Shown: in pieces, positions 17,601 to 25,881 of the stretch
Layout: every line of letters starts with the position of its first letter
Position numbering within the stretch: the first letter of the stretch is position 1
Assembly: GCA_025355005.1 (NCBI GenBank)
Contig: JANXLV010000341.1
Coordinates: 1-46,540 of the forward strand
DNA length: 46,540 nt
Origin: Myxococcales bacterium
GTDB lineage: Bacteria; Myxococcota_A; Polyangia; Polyangiales; Polyangiaceae
Direction: 5' to 3'
Notes under the pieces: generated by a model
Told to the model about the DNA's origin: nothing
The model's input: the letters and a program-made list of their open reading frames with translations, nothing else
Databases searched by the model: none
Made by a program: the position numbers and the translations under genes

Positions 17601-18257
17601 CTGCTCGACCGCATGGGCTCCGTGAACCTCGAGGCTATGCGCGAGCACGAAGAAGCAGAGAAGCGCTACACGTTCTACACCGAGCAGAAGGGCGATCTCG
17701 ATCGAGCACTCGCGGACCTGGAGCGCGCGATCCAGCAGATGAACCGCGAGTCGAAGAAGCTCTTCCAGGAGACCTTCGACCTGGTGAACGCCCGCTTCCA
17801 GGAGGTCTTTCCGCGCATGTTCCGCGGCGGCACGGCGCGTCTGCGCCTCACGGATCCGGAGGACATGCTGGAGACCGGCATCGACATCCTCGCGCAACCG
17901 CCGGGCAAGAAGCTCTCGTCCATCGAGCTGATGAGCGGCGGCGAGAAGGCCCTCACGGCCGTCTCGCTCATCTTCGCCATCTTCCAGATCAAGCCGTCGC
18001 CGTTCTGCATCCTCGACGAGGTCGACGCGCCGCTCGACGAGGCGAACGTCGCTCGTTACAACGAGCTGATCCGCTCCATGACGGACCGCTCGCAGTTCAT
18101 CCTGATCACGCACATCAAGCGCACCATGCAGATGGTCGACGTGCTCCACGGCGTCACCATGCAGGAGTCCGGCGTGTCTCGCCTGGTGAGCGTCAAGATG
18201 CACGAGGCGGACGAGAAGGCGAAGAAGAGCGTCATCGACAGCGTCGCGGTCGCGTAA
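14661..18257 (+). CDS. smc: chromosome segregation protein SMC
   Basis: SMC is the condensin ATPase that organises replicated origins, loaded by ParB. The 1198-residue length matches bacterial SMCs. Walker A GPNGCGKSN is at 31-39. Two long coiled-coil arms rich in Glu, Ala and Arg (about 170-505 and 670-1000) flank a hinge at about 510-665 with VGVGAKTLVEGG and GRISGGTG. The C-terminal head has the signature LMSGGEKAL (about 1090) and Walker B ILDEVDAPLDEANV (about 1116). The ATG at 14661 is chosen because GGAG lies 8 nt upstream and the protein then begins MKIKRLEMCGFKSF as in the family. No scpA or scpB lies nearby. Confidence 0.97.
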   Translation: MKIKRLEMCGFKSFVDRTVVNFEHEVMGIVGPNGCGKSNIVDSIRWCMGEQSAKHLRGRSMDDVIFSGSESRAGADMAEVTLTFENDDATDLPLEYRDYPEIAVTRRLYRSGDSEYLINKTQVRLRDVTDLFLGTGVGTKAYSIVEQGKIGLIVSAKPEDRRMLIEEAAGITKFKARKKQAEKKMEMTQQNLLRVGDIVSEIERNLGSLKRQAAKAERYVSYRQELEDLQLYEASHKWLELTGWMKLEAQEVERLTLATDEAKAALATREATLETLRLDAYAAEQRTEQASNENFGAENDVRAEEALIARAQDRVKALDERAEQAAVEQRGIADKNTELSVEAELLEGEVLAFQAEDDAFAGELAIEEAVMSERAQEAERAMAVVNEHRTELSRAQSEVASSDAKLQGFERRRDETANRKDRLEGDREVTETKIGELEHLHEELVMLIADLRAGKVSSDDERDHLATTLETLRANVMESERALEDAKERLQKRRSRLTALSEIVRKLTGVGVGAKTLVEGGNPHVKGLVADRMDVPEELTQAVAGLLGSRLSEVLVDDTDAGLALLTDLAAGHKGRATVVPSRPRHVAGTRLPVPMDIDGCMGMLRDMVKTSIEDEALVATMLGDAILARDDEAAQKIAQFTHVPVVTLAGTVFHEDGRISGGTGEEVAASMLEHKREIRELEEGVRIDDARVTERLGEYQALRNQIQESHLALERARQRAHADELSLVQAETQRTATAKELDQKKAHLAQVLNDVAAAEHALAEANAEKEAALALAEDARGRAEERTTLLALADAEYGEARQKTDAQRDVVLSRKVNVAKAREKLQAARGTLVRLEKSREELTERHGRLEDELCRGAAEMGEAVALIVTHKDKLMAALDRARAAAEALAEVRAVFDAYRTELSEHEGALKDIRTRADSTREELAAHEMAMRERTLAREHLLESVSEKFRGLLLPRVIGDYHMRTPPGDEEKSRIHELSGLLDRMGSVNLEAMREHEEAEKRYTFYTEQKGDLDRALADLERAIQQMNRESKKLFQETFDLVNARFQEVFPRMFRGGTARLRLTDPEDMLETGIDILAQPPGKKLSSIELMSGGEKALTAVSLIFAIFQIKPSPFCILDEVDAPLDEANVARYNELIRSMTDRSQFILITHIKRTMQMVDVLHGVTMQESGVSRLVSVKMHEADEKAKKSVIDSVAVA

Positions 18258-18269
18258 GACGGTCGCGCC

Positions 18270-19205
18270 ATGACGCTCGATCCACGATTGGCTGCGCTTG
18301 CGTGGCTCGGTGCTCGCCGTCCCGAGGAGCCTTACGAGTCGGTGCCGCCGTATTTCGCACGCCGAGCGTTCGGGGAGGAGATCGAGAAGATCGCGCCGCT
18401 CTTCTTCGGCCACGGGCCACGCATGGCCGTGGAGCGCGAGCTCCTGCTGGAGCCGCTGCACCTTCGCGCACGTCTCTTCCGACCGCGGTCCGGCCATCTA
18501 CCGCTGATCGTGTTCTTCCACGGAGGCGGGTGGGTCGTTGGCAGCTCGCGCTCTCACGAGACTCTCGCGCGGCAGATCGCGCGCGCCGCGGACGCGGCCG
18601 TGCTCTCCGTGGACTACCGGCTCGCGCCCGAGCACCCCTTCCCTGCCGCCATGAACGACGCGTACGACGCCACGTGCTGGGCGACCCGTCACGCCGCCGA
18701 GCTCGACATCGATCCCAATCGCATGGCGGTGGCGGGAGACAGCGCAGGCGGCAACCTGGCCGCGGCGGTTTCATTGCGTGCGCGGGACCAGGGCGGCCCC
18801 GATCTCGCCGCGCAGTGTCTCATCTATCCGGTGACGGACCCGACGTTCGACACGCGCTCGTACATGGACCACGCCGTTGGCTACGGCCTCACGCGCGCGC
18901 GAATGCAATGGTACTGGCGCATGTACGTCCCGAACGAAGCGGACCTCGCGAATCCGTACGCGTGCCCGGCGCGCGCGCGCTCGCTCAATCACCTGGCGCC
19001 CGCCACTGTGCTGACCGCGGAGCACGACGTGCTGCGCGACGAAGGTGACGCCTATGCAGAGGCGCTGTACCACGCAGGCAACGACGTGGCTCATCGCCGC
19101 GTGTCGGGTGTCACGCACGGCTACATCATGATGACGCGTCTTCTGCGCTCGGCCGACGTCTCCATCGAATTCATCGGCGAGCGCCTGCGCCAGGCCTTCT
19201 CCTGA
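18270..19205 (+). CDS. alpha/beta hydrolase, HSL-type esterase/lipase
   Basis: This 311-residue cytoplasmic-looking hydrolase has the oxyanion-hole motif HGGG (84-87), the nucleophile Ser158 in GDSAGGN, Asp253 in EHDVLRDEG and His283 in VTHGY, the arrangement of the hormone-sensitive lipase family. VDYRLAPEHPFPAA, another family hallmark, lies at about 114-127. Such enzymes hydrolyse short-chain esters; the actual substrate is not predictable. It starts 12 nt after the smc stop and may be co-transcribed. Its stop codon is the first element of a 12-bp tandem repeat (19204-19263). No signal peptide is seen. Confidence 0.9.
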   Translation: MTLDPRLAALAWLGARRPEEPYESVPPYFARRAFGEEIEKIAPLFFGHGPRMAVERELLLEPLHLRARLFRPRSGHLPLIVFFHGGGWVVGSSRSHETLARQIARAADAAVLSVDYRLAPEHPFPAAMNDAYDATCWATRHAAELDIDPNRMAVAGDSAGGNLAAAVSLRARDQGGPDLAAQCLIYPVTDPTFDTRSYMDHAVGYGLTRARMQWYWRMYVPNEADLANPYACPARARSLNHLAPATVLTAEHDVLRDEGDAYAEALYHAGNDVAHRRVSGVTHGYIMMTRLLRSADVSIEFIGERLRQAFS

Positions 19206-19263
19206 TCAGTCGCTCGATCAGGCGCTAGATCAGGAGCTCGATCAGGCGCTCGATCAGCCAGTC
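19204..19263. repeat. five 12-bp tandem repeats between convergent genes
   Basis: Five adjoining 12-bp units begin GATCAG at 19204, 19216, 19228, 19240 and 19252, with most reading GATCAGGCGCTC. The array includes the stop codon of the hydrolase and that of the diguanylate cyclase (minus strand, TGA at 19256-19254). Read on the minus strand in the cyclase frame, each unit supplies another in-frame TGA. Confidence 0.85.
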
Positions 19264-20264
19264 CCTGATTGCGCGGCGATGATGACGCGGTTGCGGCCCT
19301 GCCGCTTGCCTTCGTACATGGCCTGATCGGCGCGCATTTCCAGCTGTTCGGGCGACTCGCGGCTGTCCCACGTGGCCACGCCGATGGAGACCGTTTGCCG
19401 GATGAGCACGCCCGGGAGCACCTCGATCATCTCCTTGTCGAGCTTCTCCTGGATGCGAGATGCGGTGGAGTGCGCCTGCGTGATGCCGGTCGTGGGCATG
19501 ATCAGGACGAACTCCTCACCGCCGCGGCGCACCAGGATGTCGATGCGGCGGGTGCTGGCGCGCACGCGATCGGCGAAGTGCTTGAGCGCGTTGTCGCCGG
19601 CCTTGTGGCCGTGCGCGTCGTTCACGTTCTTGAAGTGATCGAGATCGAGGAGAAGGAGGCTCACCTCGCCGTTGGTGCGGCCCGCGCGCTCCAGCTCTTC
19701 CTGGAGACGCGGAGAGAGGTAGCGGTGATTGAACGCGCCCGTGAGGTCGTCGAACATGGCAAGGCGCTTGAGGCGCGCGCGCTCGATGGGCGGCGACGAG
19801 CAGTTCGCGAGCAGACGCAGGAGCAGCTGGTCGTCCTCACCAAACGCCTCCTCGTGCGGTGACGTGGCCGCGAGCACGCCGATCACTTCGCCACCAGAGA
19901 AGAGCGGCTCACACATGATCGACTGGATCGGGAATTTCTGATCGTCGGGGCGGACGAAGCGTGGATCATCCTGGACCCGGCCGATGCGGACGCTCTCGCC
20001 GTGCTCCACGACCCATCCGATGACGCCCTCGCCGCGCCGGAACTCCATGGGGCGATTGCCGACGCCGGTGCCCGTACGCGCGCCGGACAGCAACGCGTCA
20101 CGCTTTTGATCGAGCAAGCGAATGGAGATGTGGTCGGCGGGAAGCAGCACCTTGATGGCGTCCGTGACGGCCTGCAGCGCGTGCTCGAGCGGCTTGTCGA
20201 GCGTGAGCTCCTGCGTGAGGCGCAGCAGAAGAAGGAGCGCGCGCTGAGGATCTAAAGAGGGCAC
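19254..20264 (-). CDS. GAF-GGDEF diguanylate cyclase
   Basis: The 336-residue protein makes cyclic di-GMP from two GTP. A GAF sensor domain covers about 20-165 (DHISIRLLD, GVIGWVVEHGESVRIG). A GGDEF domain starts at FDDLTGAFNHRYL (171-183) and has the active-site loop GGEEF (248-252). The inhibitory I-site RRID (239-242) lies exactly five residues before it, so product inhibition is likely. It has no membrane segment. The start is a GTG at 20264, 12 nt after TATGAT (20282-20277), a strong -10 element that overlaps the spacer after dnaE2. The ligand of the GAF domain is unknown. Confidence 0.94.
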   Translation of the reverse strand: MPSLDPQRALLLLLRLTQELTLDKPLEHALQAVTDAIKVLLPADHISIRLLDQKRDALLSGARTGTGVGNRPMEFRRGEGVIGWVVEHGESVRIGRVQDDPRFVRPDDQKFPIQSIMCEPLFSGGEVIGVLAATSPHEEAFGEDDQLLLRLLANCSSPPIERARLKRLAMFDDLTGAFNHRYLSPRLQEELERAGRTNGEVSLLLLDLDHFKNVNDAHGHKAGDNALKHFADRVRASTRRIDILVRRGGEEFVLIMPTTGITQAHSTASRIQEKLDKEMIEVLPGVLIRQTVSIGVATWDSRESPEQLEMRADQAMYEGKRQGRNRVIIAAQSGTG

Positions 20265-20289
20265 CTGGGTCAGCTCATCATAGCGCGAA

Positions 20290-23200
20290 TCAGTGAAAAT
20301 CCCGGCTCATCGATGGAATCCCCGCGGTGCGTGTGTCCGCCTGCTCGAGCCCCAGTGGCTCGAGTGAGTTGCAGATGACGTGCAGCACGCCCGCTGCTTT
20401 CTCGACCTTGCCGCGCACGAGGAGCAGCCCGGACGACGTGGCCACGTGGCGATACTCGGAAAAAACACGTTCCCACAGGACCAGGTTCAGGAAGCCCCAC
20501 TCGTCCTCGAGGGTCATGAAGACCACGCCGCTCGCCGTCATGGGCCGCTGGCGGCAGATGACCAGGCCCGCCACGACGACGTTCGATTTGTGCTTTACAT
20601 CACCCACGTCCTTCGATGAGCGCAGGAGGCGCGCACCACGCCCGAGCTTCTTCTCGAGTGATGGACGCACGTGCCGCATCGGATGGTCCGCGACGGACAC
20701 GCCGGTGCTCTCGTAGTCGAAGACGAGCTGCTCTCTGCTCGTGAGCGGCGCGAGCGCAGGACGCTCTTCGTCCATGGAAAGGCCGCGGAAGAGGCTCGTC
20801 TCACGCGGCGCCACGACATCCCACAGCGCCTCGCGCCGTCCGTTCGTGAGCGCGTCGAGCGCGCCCGACTCTGCAAGCGCAGTGAGCGCGCGCTTGTCGA
20901 GATCGGCGCGCGCGCGCATGTCCTCCACGGACGTGAACGGCGCATGTCTCCGCGCGGCCTCTATGCGACGAGCCGCATCTTCCTGGAGGTTCTTCACCAT
21001 GCGCAGGCCGAGGCGGATGTCGTTCCAATCCGACGCTGGCGTTGCGCTGCCAAAGGACGACGGGATGAGGGTGAGATCCCAGTCGCTTTGCATGACGTCG
21101 ATGGGGTGGACGATCGCGCCGTGGCGCTGCGCATCTTGCAGGAGCGTGGAGGGTGAGTAGAAACCCATCGGCTGGCTGTTGCAGAGCGCCGCTGCGAACG
21201 CCGCTGGCTTGTGGATCTTGAGCCACGAGCTCGCGTAGACGAGGAGCGCGAAGCTCGCCGCATGGCTCTCCGGAAAGCCGTACTCACCGAAGCCCTGGAT
21301 CTGCGCGTAGAGCTTCTCGCCAAACGCCTCCGAGATGCCGCGCTCGCGGAAGCCGCTCATGAGGCGATCGCGGTGGCGCGCGAGATTGCCGTTCTTGCGC
21401 CACGCTGCCATGTCGCGACGCAGCTGATCTGCCTCGCCACCGGAGTAGCCCGCGCCCGTGATCGCGATCTGCATCACCTGCTCCTGAAAGAGCGGAACGC
21501 CGAGCGTGCGCTCGAGGATGGGCGTGAGGATCGGGTGAGGTGCGACCGCGTTCTCCTCGCCGTTGCGACGACGAAGATACGGATGCACCATGCCGCCCTG
21601 GATGGGCCCGGGACGCACGATCGCGACCTCGATCACGAGGTCGTAGAAGCTCTTCGGGCGCAGCCGCGGGAGCATCGCCATCTGCGCGCGGCTCTCTATC
21701 TGGAAGACGCCGACGGTGTCTGCGCGACAGAGCGCGTCGTAGACGACCGGATCCTCTGGGGGGATGCGCGCGAGCCGGCCGATGGCGTCCGTGGAGAAGA
21801 TGCGCTTGTCCTCCTTCACGAAGTCGAGCGCCTTGCGGATGGCCGTGAGCATTCCGAGCGCGAGCACGTCCACCTTGAAGAAGCCGAGCGTGTCGAGGTC
21901 ATCCTTGTCCCAGGGGATGATCGTGCGGCCCTCCATCGTCGCGGGCTCCACCGGCGCGATACGATCCAGCGGCTCCGCGGAGAGCACGAAGCCGCCCACG
22001 TGGATGGAGAGGTGGCGCGGGAAGCCCTGGATGGCAGACGCCATGCGCATGACCATCGGCAAGCGCGAGGCATGCGGCTCACTGCGGAGCGCGAACCCTG
22101 CGTCCGTGAGGCGCTTCTCGTCCACGGCATGAATGGAGTCGTGCCACGTGACGATGCCGGAGAGCGTCGTGGCGTCGTCGTCCGAATAGCCGAACACCTT
22201 CGCGACCTCGCGCAGCGCCGATTTTCCGCGATAGGAGATGACCTCGCTGGCCATGGCCGCGCGATCGCGCCCGTAGCGCCGGTAGATCTCCTGGATCACT
22301 TCCTCGCGGCGCTCGTGCTCGAAGTCCACGTCGATGTCGGGCGGCTCCGCGCGCTCTTCGGAGAGGAAGCGCTCGAAGAGCAGGCTGGACCGCGACGGAT
22401 CCACCGCCGTGATGCCAAGGCAGTAGCAGACCGCGCTGTTTGCCGCGCTGCCGCGACCCTGGCAGAGGATGTCGCGCGCGCGGGCGATCTCCACGATCTC
22501 GTAGACGGACAGGAAATAGGACGCGACGTCCAGCCGCTCGATGACGCCGAGCTCCTTCTCGATCTGCGCGCGCACCGCGTCCGGTACGCCTGCGTGGTAG
22601 CGCCGCTTCTCCCCCTCTCGCACGAGGTAGCGAAGCGCGCGATCCGCCGCTGTCTTGCCGCGTGCTTCAACGTGGGGTTCCCCCACACCCCACTGTGATG
22701 TCGGCTCGCGACGCTCCGCTCTGCGAGCCTCCGCCTCCGACGCGCGCGCGACCTCTTCCGAGATCTCGCACGGGAACTTGTAGCGCAGCTCCGAGAGCGA
22801 GAACGTGCACGCATCGGCGATCACACGGCTGCGCGAGAGCCATGACTCGTTCATGGAGAAGAGCTTCGCCATGTCCTCCGGCGCGCGCAGATGCGCCTCT
22901 GCGTTGGAGAGCAGCATGCGCCCCGCCTTCTCCAGCGTGGTGCCCTCCCTGATGCAGGACAGGACGTCCAGCACGGGCTTCTCCTCTGGCGTCGCGAAGC
23001 GCACGTCGTTCGTTGCAAGGATGGCCACGGCGTAGGTCCGCTCGAAGCGCTGCGCAAGGGCGATACGAGCGCGGTCCTCACCGTCTTTGTGGGCGCGCAC
23101 GGCCAGGCTCAGCCTGCGGCCGAATGCGGCCTTGAGCGCGCGCACGGCCACGTCGTCGTACGGCGCATGCAGCGTGGCGAAGAGCCCGTCCGCATGCGCG

Positions 23201-23652
23201 CAGAGCTCCGCCAGCGTACCGCGCGCAAGCGAGCGATCGTCGCGCGGGCGGCGCGCATGGGCCATGGTCAGGATGCGACACAGATTCATGTATCCTGCAT
23301 GGTTTTGCACATGCAGCGTGATGCGCCGCTCCATGTGGTCCGGCGCGCTCTCGGCGCGGTCCTGCCCATCCGGAAGATCCCGCGTCCACACCTCCGTGCC
23401 CACGACGAGCGCGACCCCGGCCTTCTTTGCCTCTTCCTGCGCGCGCACGATGCCGTAGAGCCCATGAACGTCCGCGATGCCGAGCGCGCCGTAGCCGAGC
23501 GACTTCGCGCGCGCGATGAGCTTCTCGGGTGTGCTCGCGCCCGCGAGGAAGCTGAAGTTCGTGCGCGCGCAGAGCTCCACGAAGCCCTTCTCGCGACGCC
23601 TCTCGATGACATCGTGGATGATGCCGTGGATGCCATGGGTCTCGATTGTCAT
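20290..23652 (-). CDS. dnaE2: error-prone DNA polymerase III alpha subunit DnaE2
   Basis: DnaE2 is the C-family translesion polymerase working with ImuA and ImuB in damage-induced mutagenesis. The 1120-residue product has a PHP domain (ARTNFSFLAGAS near 30-40), the polymerase active-site motif PDIDVDF (about 434-440) and the third catalytic Asp in FFKVDVLALGM (about 590), a helix-hairpin-helix region, and a C-terminal OB fold (VVFMTLEDEWGFLNLVLW). It ends SRDFH, as DnaE2 proteins do, and lacks the long C-terminal clamp and tau-binding region of replicative DnaE. It starts 9 nt after the imuB stop, as the last gene of the imuA-imuB-dnaE2 operon. A divergent Arg/Glu-rich insert (about 315-330) lies before the Pol domain. 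Confidence 0.95.
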   Translation of the reverse strand: MTIETHGIHGIIHDVIERRREKGFVELCARTNFSFLAGASTPEKLIARAKSLGYGALGIADVHGLYGIVRAQEEAKKAGVALVVGTEVWTRDLPDGQDRAESAPDHMERRITLHVQNHAGYMNLCRILTMAHARRPRDDRSLARGTLAELCAHADGLFATLHAPYDDVAVRALKAAFGRRLSLAVRAHKDGEDRARIALAQRFERTYAVAILATNDVRFATPEEKPVLDVLSCIREGTTLEKAGRMLLSNAEAHLRAPEDMAKLFSMNESWLSRSRVIADACTFSLSELRYKFPCEISEEVARASEAEARRAERREPTSQWGVGEPHVEARGKTAADRALRYLVREGEKRRYHAGVPDAVRAQIEKELGVIERLDVASYFLSVYEIVEIARARDILCQGRGSAANSAVCYCLGITAVDPSRSSLLFERFLSEERAEPPDIDVDFEHERREEVIQEIYRRYGRDRAAMASEVISYRGKSALREVAKVFGYSDDDATTLSGIVTWHDSIHAVDEKRLTDAGFALRSEPHASRLPMVMRMASAIQGFPRHLSIHVGGFVLSAEPLDRIAPVEPATMEGRTIIPWDKDDLDTLGFFKVDVLALGMLTAIRKALDFVKEDKRIFSTDAIGRLARIPPEDPVVYDALCRADTVGVFQIESRAQMAMLPRLRPKSFYDLVIEVAIVRPGPIQGGMVHPYLRRRNGEENAVAPHPILTPILERTLGVPLFQEQVMQIAITGAGYSGGEADQLRRDMAAWRKNGNLARHRDRLMSGFRERGISEAFGEKLYAQIQGFGEYGFPESHAASFALLVYASSWLKIHKPAAFAAALCNSQPMGFYSPSTLLQDAQRHGAIVHPIDVMQSDWDLTLIPSSFGSATPASDWNDIRLGLRMVKNLQEDAARRIEAARRHAPFTSVEDMRARADLDKRALTALAESGALDALTNGRREALWDVVAPRETSLFRGLSMDEERPALAPLTSREQLVFDYESTGVSVADHPMRHVRPSLEKKLGRGARLLRSSKDVGDVKHKSNVVVAGLVICRQRPMTASGVVFMTLEDEWGFLNLVLWERVFSEYRHVATSSGLLLVRGKVEKAAGVLHVICNSLEPLGLEQADTRTAGIPSMSRDFH

Positions 23653-23661
23653 GGGTCGGGC

Positions 23662-25143
23662 TCAATCGAAGAAGCCGGTGATCTCGGCCTCGCCCGTGGC
23701 GCGGTGAATCACCACGCACGCGAGCCTGTCACCCACGCGACCCATCACGCGATCGAATGCCACGCGCTCGCCCTGCCACCACTGGAGCTGCTCCACGCGC
23801 GACAGGAATCGCACGGGCTTCATCTCCCTTCTATCGATGGCGATCGCGCAGTTCTCCGCGAGGAGCAATGTGGGCTCGGGCGCGAGGTCGAACGGGCTCG
23901 CCACCTCTGGCTTCGTCCCCCGTGGGGGCGAACGAAGCGCGTTCTTCTTCCGGCTGTTCCGGGAGCTCCCCAGCGGCAAGAGCTGGGAGCGCTGTGCGGG
24001 ATCCCACGTGTCCGCGAGGCCGAGCTCTCCCACGGCGCATCCCTCGACGGAGAGCTCACCGGCAAGCCGCGCGAGCACGCCTTCGGCCCGGGGGAGCGCG
24101 GAGAAGAGCGACAGCGCGCGCGCCGGCTTGTCCGAGAGCTCCGTCACGCGCAAGGTGACGCCACGAACCGGCGCAGCCAAGGTCACGCGCTCCATCTTTG
24201 CGCGGAGCACCACGAAGAGATCCTTCTCACTCGCGAGCGGCGCCGGCAGCACCACCACCTCCGTGTGATCCTCGCGGCGACGACCTTCTGCACGCACACG
24301 CTCACCGCGCTTTCCCGTGAGCGCCGCGACGTCGAGCGAGAGCACGATCTCCATCCTGGACACGGCCACGCCGCGGCCTGCGAGCCTGCTGCTCATACGC
24401 GCCGTGAGCGTCTTCAGCACGAACGCGAGCGCCTCGTGTGAATCGATCCCCACGTCCAGCTCCACTGTCTCTTCAGGAGTGGCCGGCGGCACATAGGGTA
24501 TGAGCGGCGTGCGATCATCCCCCTCTGCGAGCGAGAAGACGTCCTTCTCCGCCGCGCCGAGCCGACTCCCGAGCTCCTTGCGAGGCAATGCGAGCAGCTC
24601 CGACACACGCGAGATCCCGAGCCGCGAGAGCCACGCGCGCGTGGGAAGCGGCAGCGGCAGGCTGGCGATGGGAAGACGCGACATGGCGAGCCGCGCCTCC
24701 CCCGATGGCACGACCACGCGAGCACCTCCGCCAGCGCCCTTTCCGAATGCTGCGCCCTCCCCGAATGCAGCGATCGCAAGCGCGACGCGTGGCCCGTCCG
24801 CGATCACCACATGCACGCGCCCGGGTTCTCCGGAGAGCTCCGACGCAAGGCTCCCCGCCTCCGCCACCATCGCGCGCTCCCCCTCTTCCATTGTCTTGCC
24901 GAAGAGGCGTGCGCAGCCGGTCACGTCCAGACACACCGCCGACCAGGTGCTCGTTTGCCCGGCTGCTGGCCTGGCTGGCCCGGCTGCTGGCCCGGCGGCT
25001 GCTGGCCCGGCAGCTGGATAAAGAGCCGCGGTCGTTCCGAGGTGGAAGCAGGCCTCCGCAATACGTGCACACTGCACATGATTGAACGGAGCTTCGGGGC
25101 TTGTCGTTGTCGCGGCGTCCCAGACAATGGCCAGCGCTCTCAT
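23662..25143 (-). CDS. imuB: ImuB, Y-family polymerase-like mutasome protein (N-terminally short)
   Basis: ImuB is a catalytically inactive Y-family protein that bridges DnaE2 to the sliding clamp. Recognisable parts are CLDVTGCARLFG (about 72-83), the HhH-type thumb region (TRAWLSRLGISRVSELLALP), the little-finger domain (about 220-345) and a late QLLPLG (about 405) that could be the clamp-binding motif. The N-terminus is unusual: the approximately 80-residue palm/fingers block of other ImuBs is missing and is replaced by about 20 residues of a GPAA repeat (24958-25020). Y-family catalytic acids are absent, as expected. The stop is 9 nt before dnaE2 and the start 8 nt after imuA. Confidence 0.88.
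   Translation of the reverse strand: MRALAIVWDAATTTSPEAPFNHVQCARIAEACFHLGTTAALYPAAGPAAAGPAAGPARPAAGQTSTWSAVCLDVTGCARLFGKTMEEGERAMVAEAGSLASELSGEPGRVHVVIADGPRVALAIAAFGEGAAFGKGAGGGARVVVPSGEARLAMSRLPIASLPLPLPTRAWLSRLGISRVSELLALPRKELGSRLGAAEKDVFSLAEGDDRTPLIPYVPPATPEETVELDVGIDSHEALAFVLKTLTARMSSRLAGRGVAVSRMEIVLSLDVAALTGKRGERVRAEGRRREDHTEVVVLPAPLASEKDLFVVLRAKMERVTLAAPVRGVTLRVTELSDKPARALSLFSALPRAEGVLARLAGELSVEGCAVGELGLADTWDPAQRSQLLPLGSSRNSRKKNALRSPPRGTKPEVASPFDLAPEPTLLLAENCAIAIDRREMKPVRFLSRVEQLQWWQGERVAFDRVMGRVGDRLACVVIHRATGEAEITGFFD
24955..25020 (-). repeat. GPAA-coding 12/15-bp repeat inside imuB
   Basis: On the minus strand the segment repeats GGGCCAGCAGCC-type units about five times, coding for PAAGPAA-like residues. 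It sits where other ImuB proteins have their palm/fingers region. Units keep the reading frame, so it is a length-variable linker rather than a disruption. Confidence 0.7.
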
Positions 25144-25151
25144 GCGAAACC

Positions 25152-25808
25152 TCAGGCGGCTCGAAGCGTGACGCGTTGACCCACGCGGCCGCGCCGCTCA
25201 CGGACGACGTGCACGTGGATGGCGGCGGGTGCGCGCGTGAGCGAGAGCCGGAGCACGGACGGCCACGGCGCGTGCGACTCGTACGAGTCCACGAGCGCAA
25301 GCACGACGGAGGAGCTCTCCTCCGCGGCGAGCTGCACGCGACGCGCCTCACGCTCGGAGAAGCGCGCACCCCTGACGCAGACCACGCCGAACGCACCGCT
25401 CTCCACGACCTTCACCGCGGCGCGAGAGAGCTGGCCACCGCGCGCGCCGTCACGCCCGTCACGCCCGTCACGTTCGGCGCGGACCACGAAGAGGCGCGAG
25501 AGATCGATCTTGCGTTCGAGCGCTGCGGGCGCCGAGAGGCACGCCTCCGGTGACTCGAGCCACGCGGCGTGTGCATCCGGATGCGAGGCATGGAGCGCGG
25601 CGATGGCAGAGAGCGCGATGCTCACGCTGCCACCGAGCCCGTTGGGAGCCGTGAGCTCCACGAGGCCCCTGGGAAAACCACCGTCCGGCAGCGCGCCGTC
25701 GAGCTCCTCCCAATGCGTGCAGAGTACATCTTTTGCGCGGGCCTCGATGCCGCGCACGACACGGGCGGTACGGAGCACGGACTCGAGGGAAACGGGGAGC
25801 GCCGACAT
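25152..25808 (-). CDS. imuA: ImuA, RecA-like mutasome accessory protein
   Basis: This 218-residue RecA/SulA-fold protein is the first gene of the imuA-imuB-dnaE2 cassette. The order GALPDGGFPRGLVELTAPNG (about 40-60) matches the P-loop region of ImuA, but the Walker Lys is missing (GLGGS), as in many ImuAs. AWLESPEACLSAPAALERKI and FGVVCVRGARFSEREARRVQLAAE match the strand/helix framework. A DGRDGRDG insert comes from a small 9-bp repeat (about 25447-25472). The start is placed at the ATG at 25808 (an ATG at 25817 is also in frame) because a -10 element ends 7 nt before it and overlaps a LexA-like box, which predicts a leaderless SOS-regulated message. Confidence 0.87.
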   Translation of the reverse strand: MSALPVSLESVLRTARVVRGIEARAKDVLCTHWEELDGALPDGGFPRGLVELTAPNGLGGSVSIALSAIAALHASHPDAHAAWLESPEACLSAPAALERKIDLSRLFVVRAERDGRDGRDGARGGQLSRAAVKVVESGAFGVVCVRGARFSEREARRVQLAAEESSSVVLALVDSYESHAPWPSVLRLSLTRAPAAIHVHVVRERRGRVGQRVTLRAA

Positions 25809-25843
25809 ACTGAACATAATACCAGTACTCGGTGGCGATGCAA
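25809..25843 (-). promoter_or_regulatory. imuA promoter with LexA-like operator
   Basis: On the minus strand: TTGCAT (25843-25838), 16 nt, TATTAT (25821-25816), 7 nt, ATG at 25808. Overlapping the -10 is CT-N8-GTTCAG (25825-25810). This keeps the CT and GTTCAG halves and exact spacing of the M. xanthus LexA motif as I recall it (CTRHAMRYBYGTTCAGS), though several central positions differ. A repressor bound here would cover the -10 element and start site. Confidence 0.55.
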
Positions 25844-25881
25844 CCCTGACTTCGACATGCGCTAAGAAAGAAGAGTCCCTC

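Noticed and set aside
16434..18497. 687-residue minus-strand frame opposite smc
   Set aside because: SMC domains are complete on the plus strand; the minus product is an Arg/Leu/Glu-rich shadow without domains.
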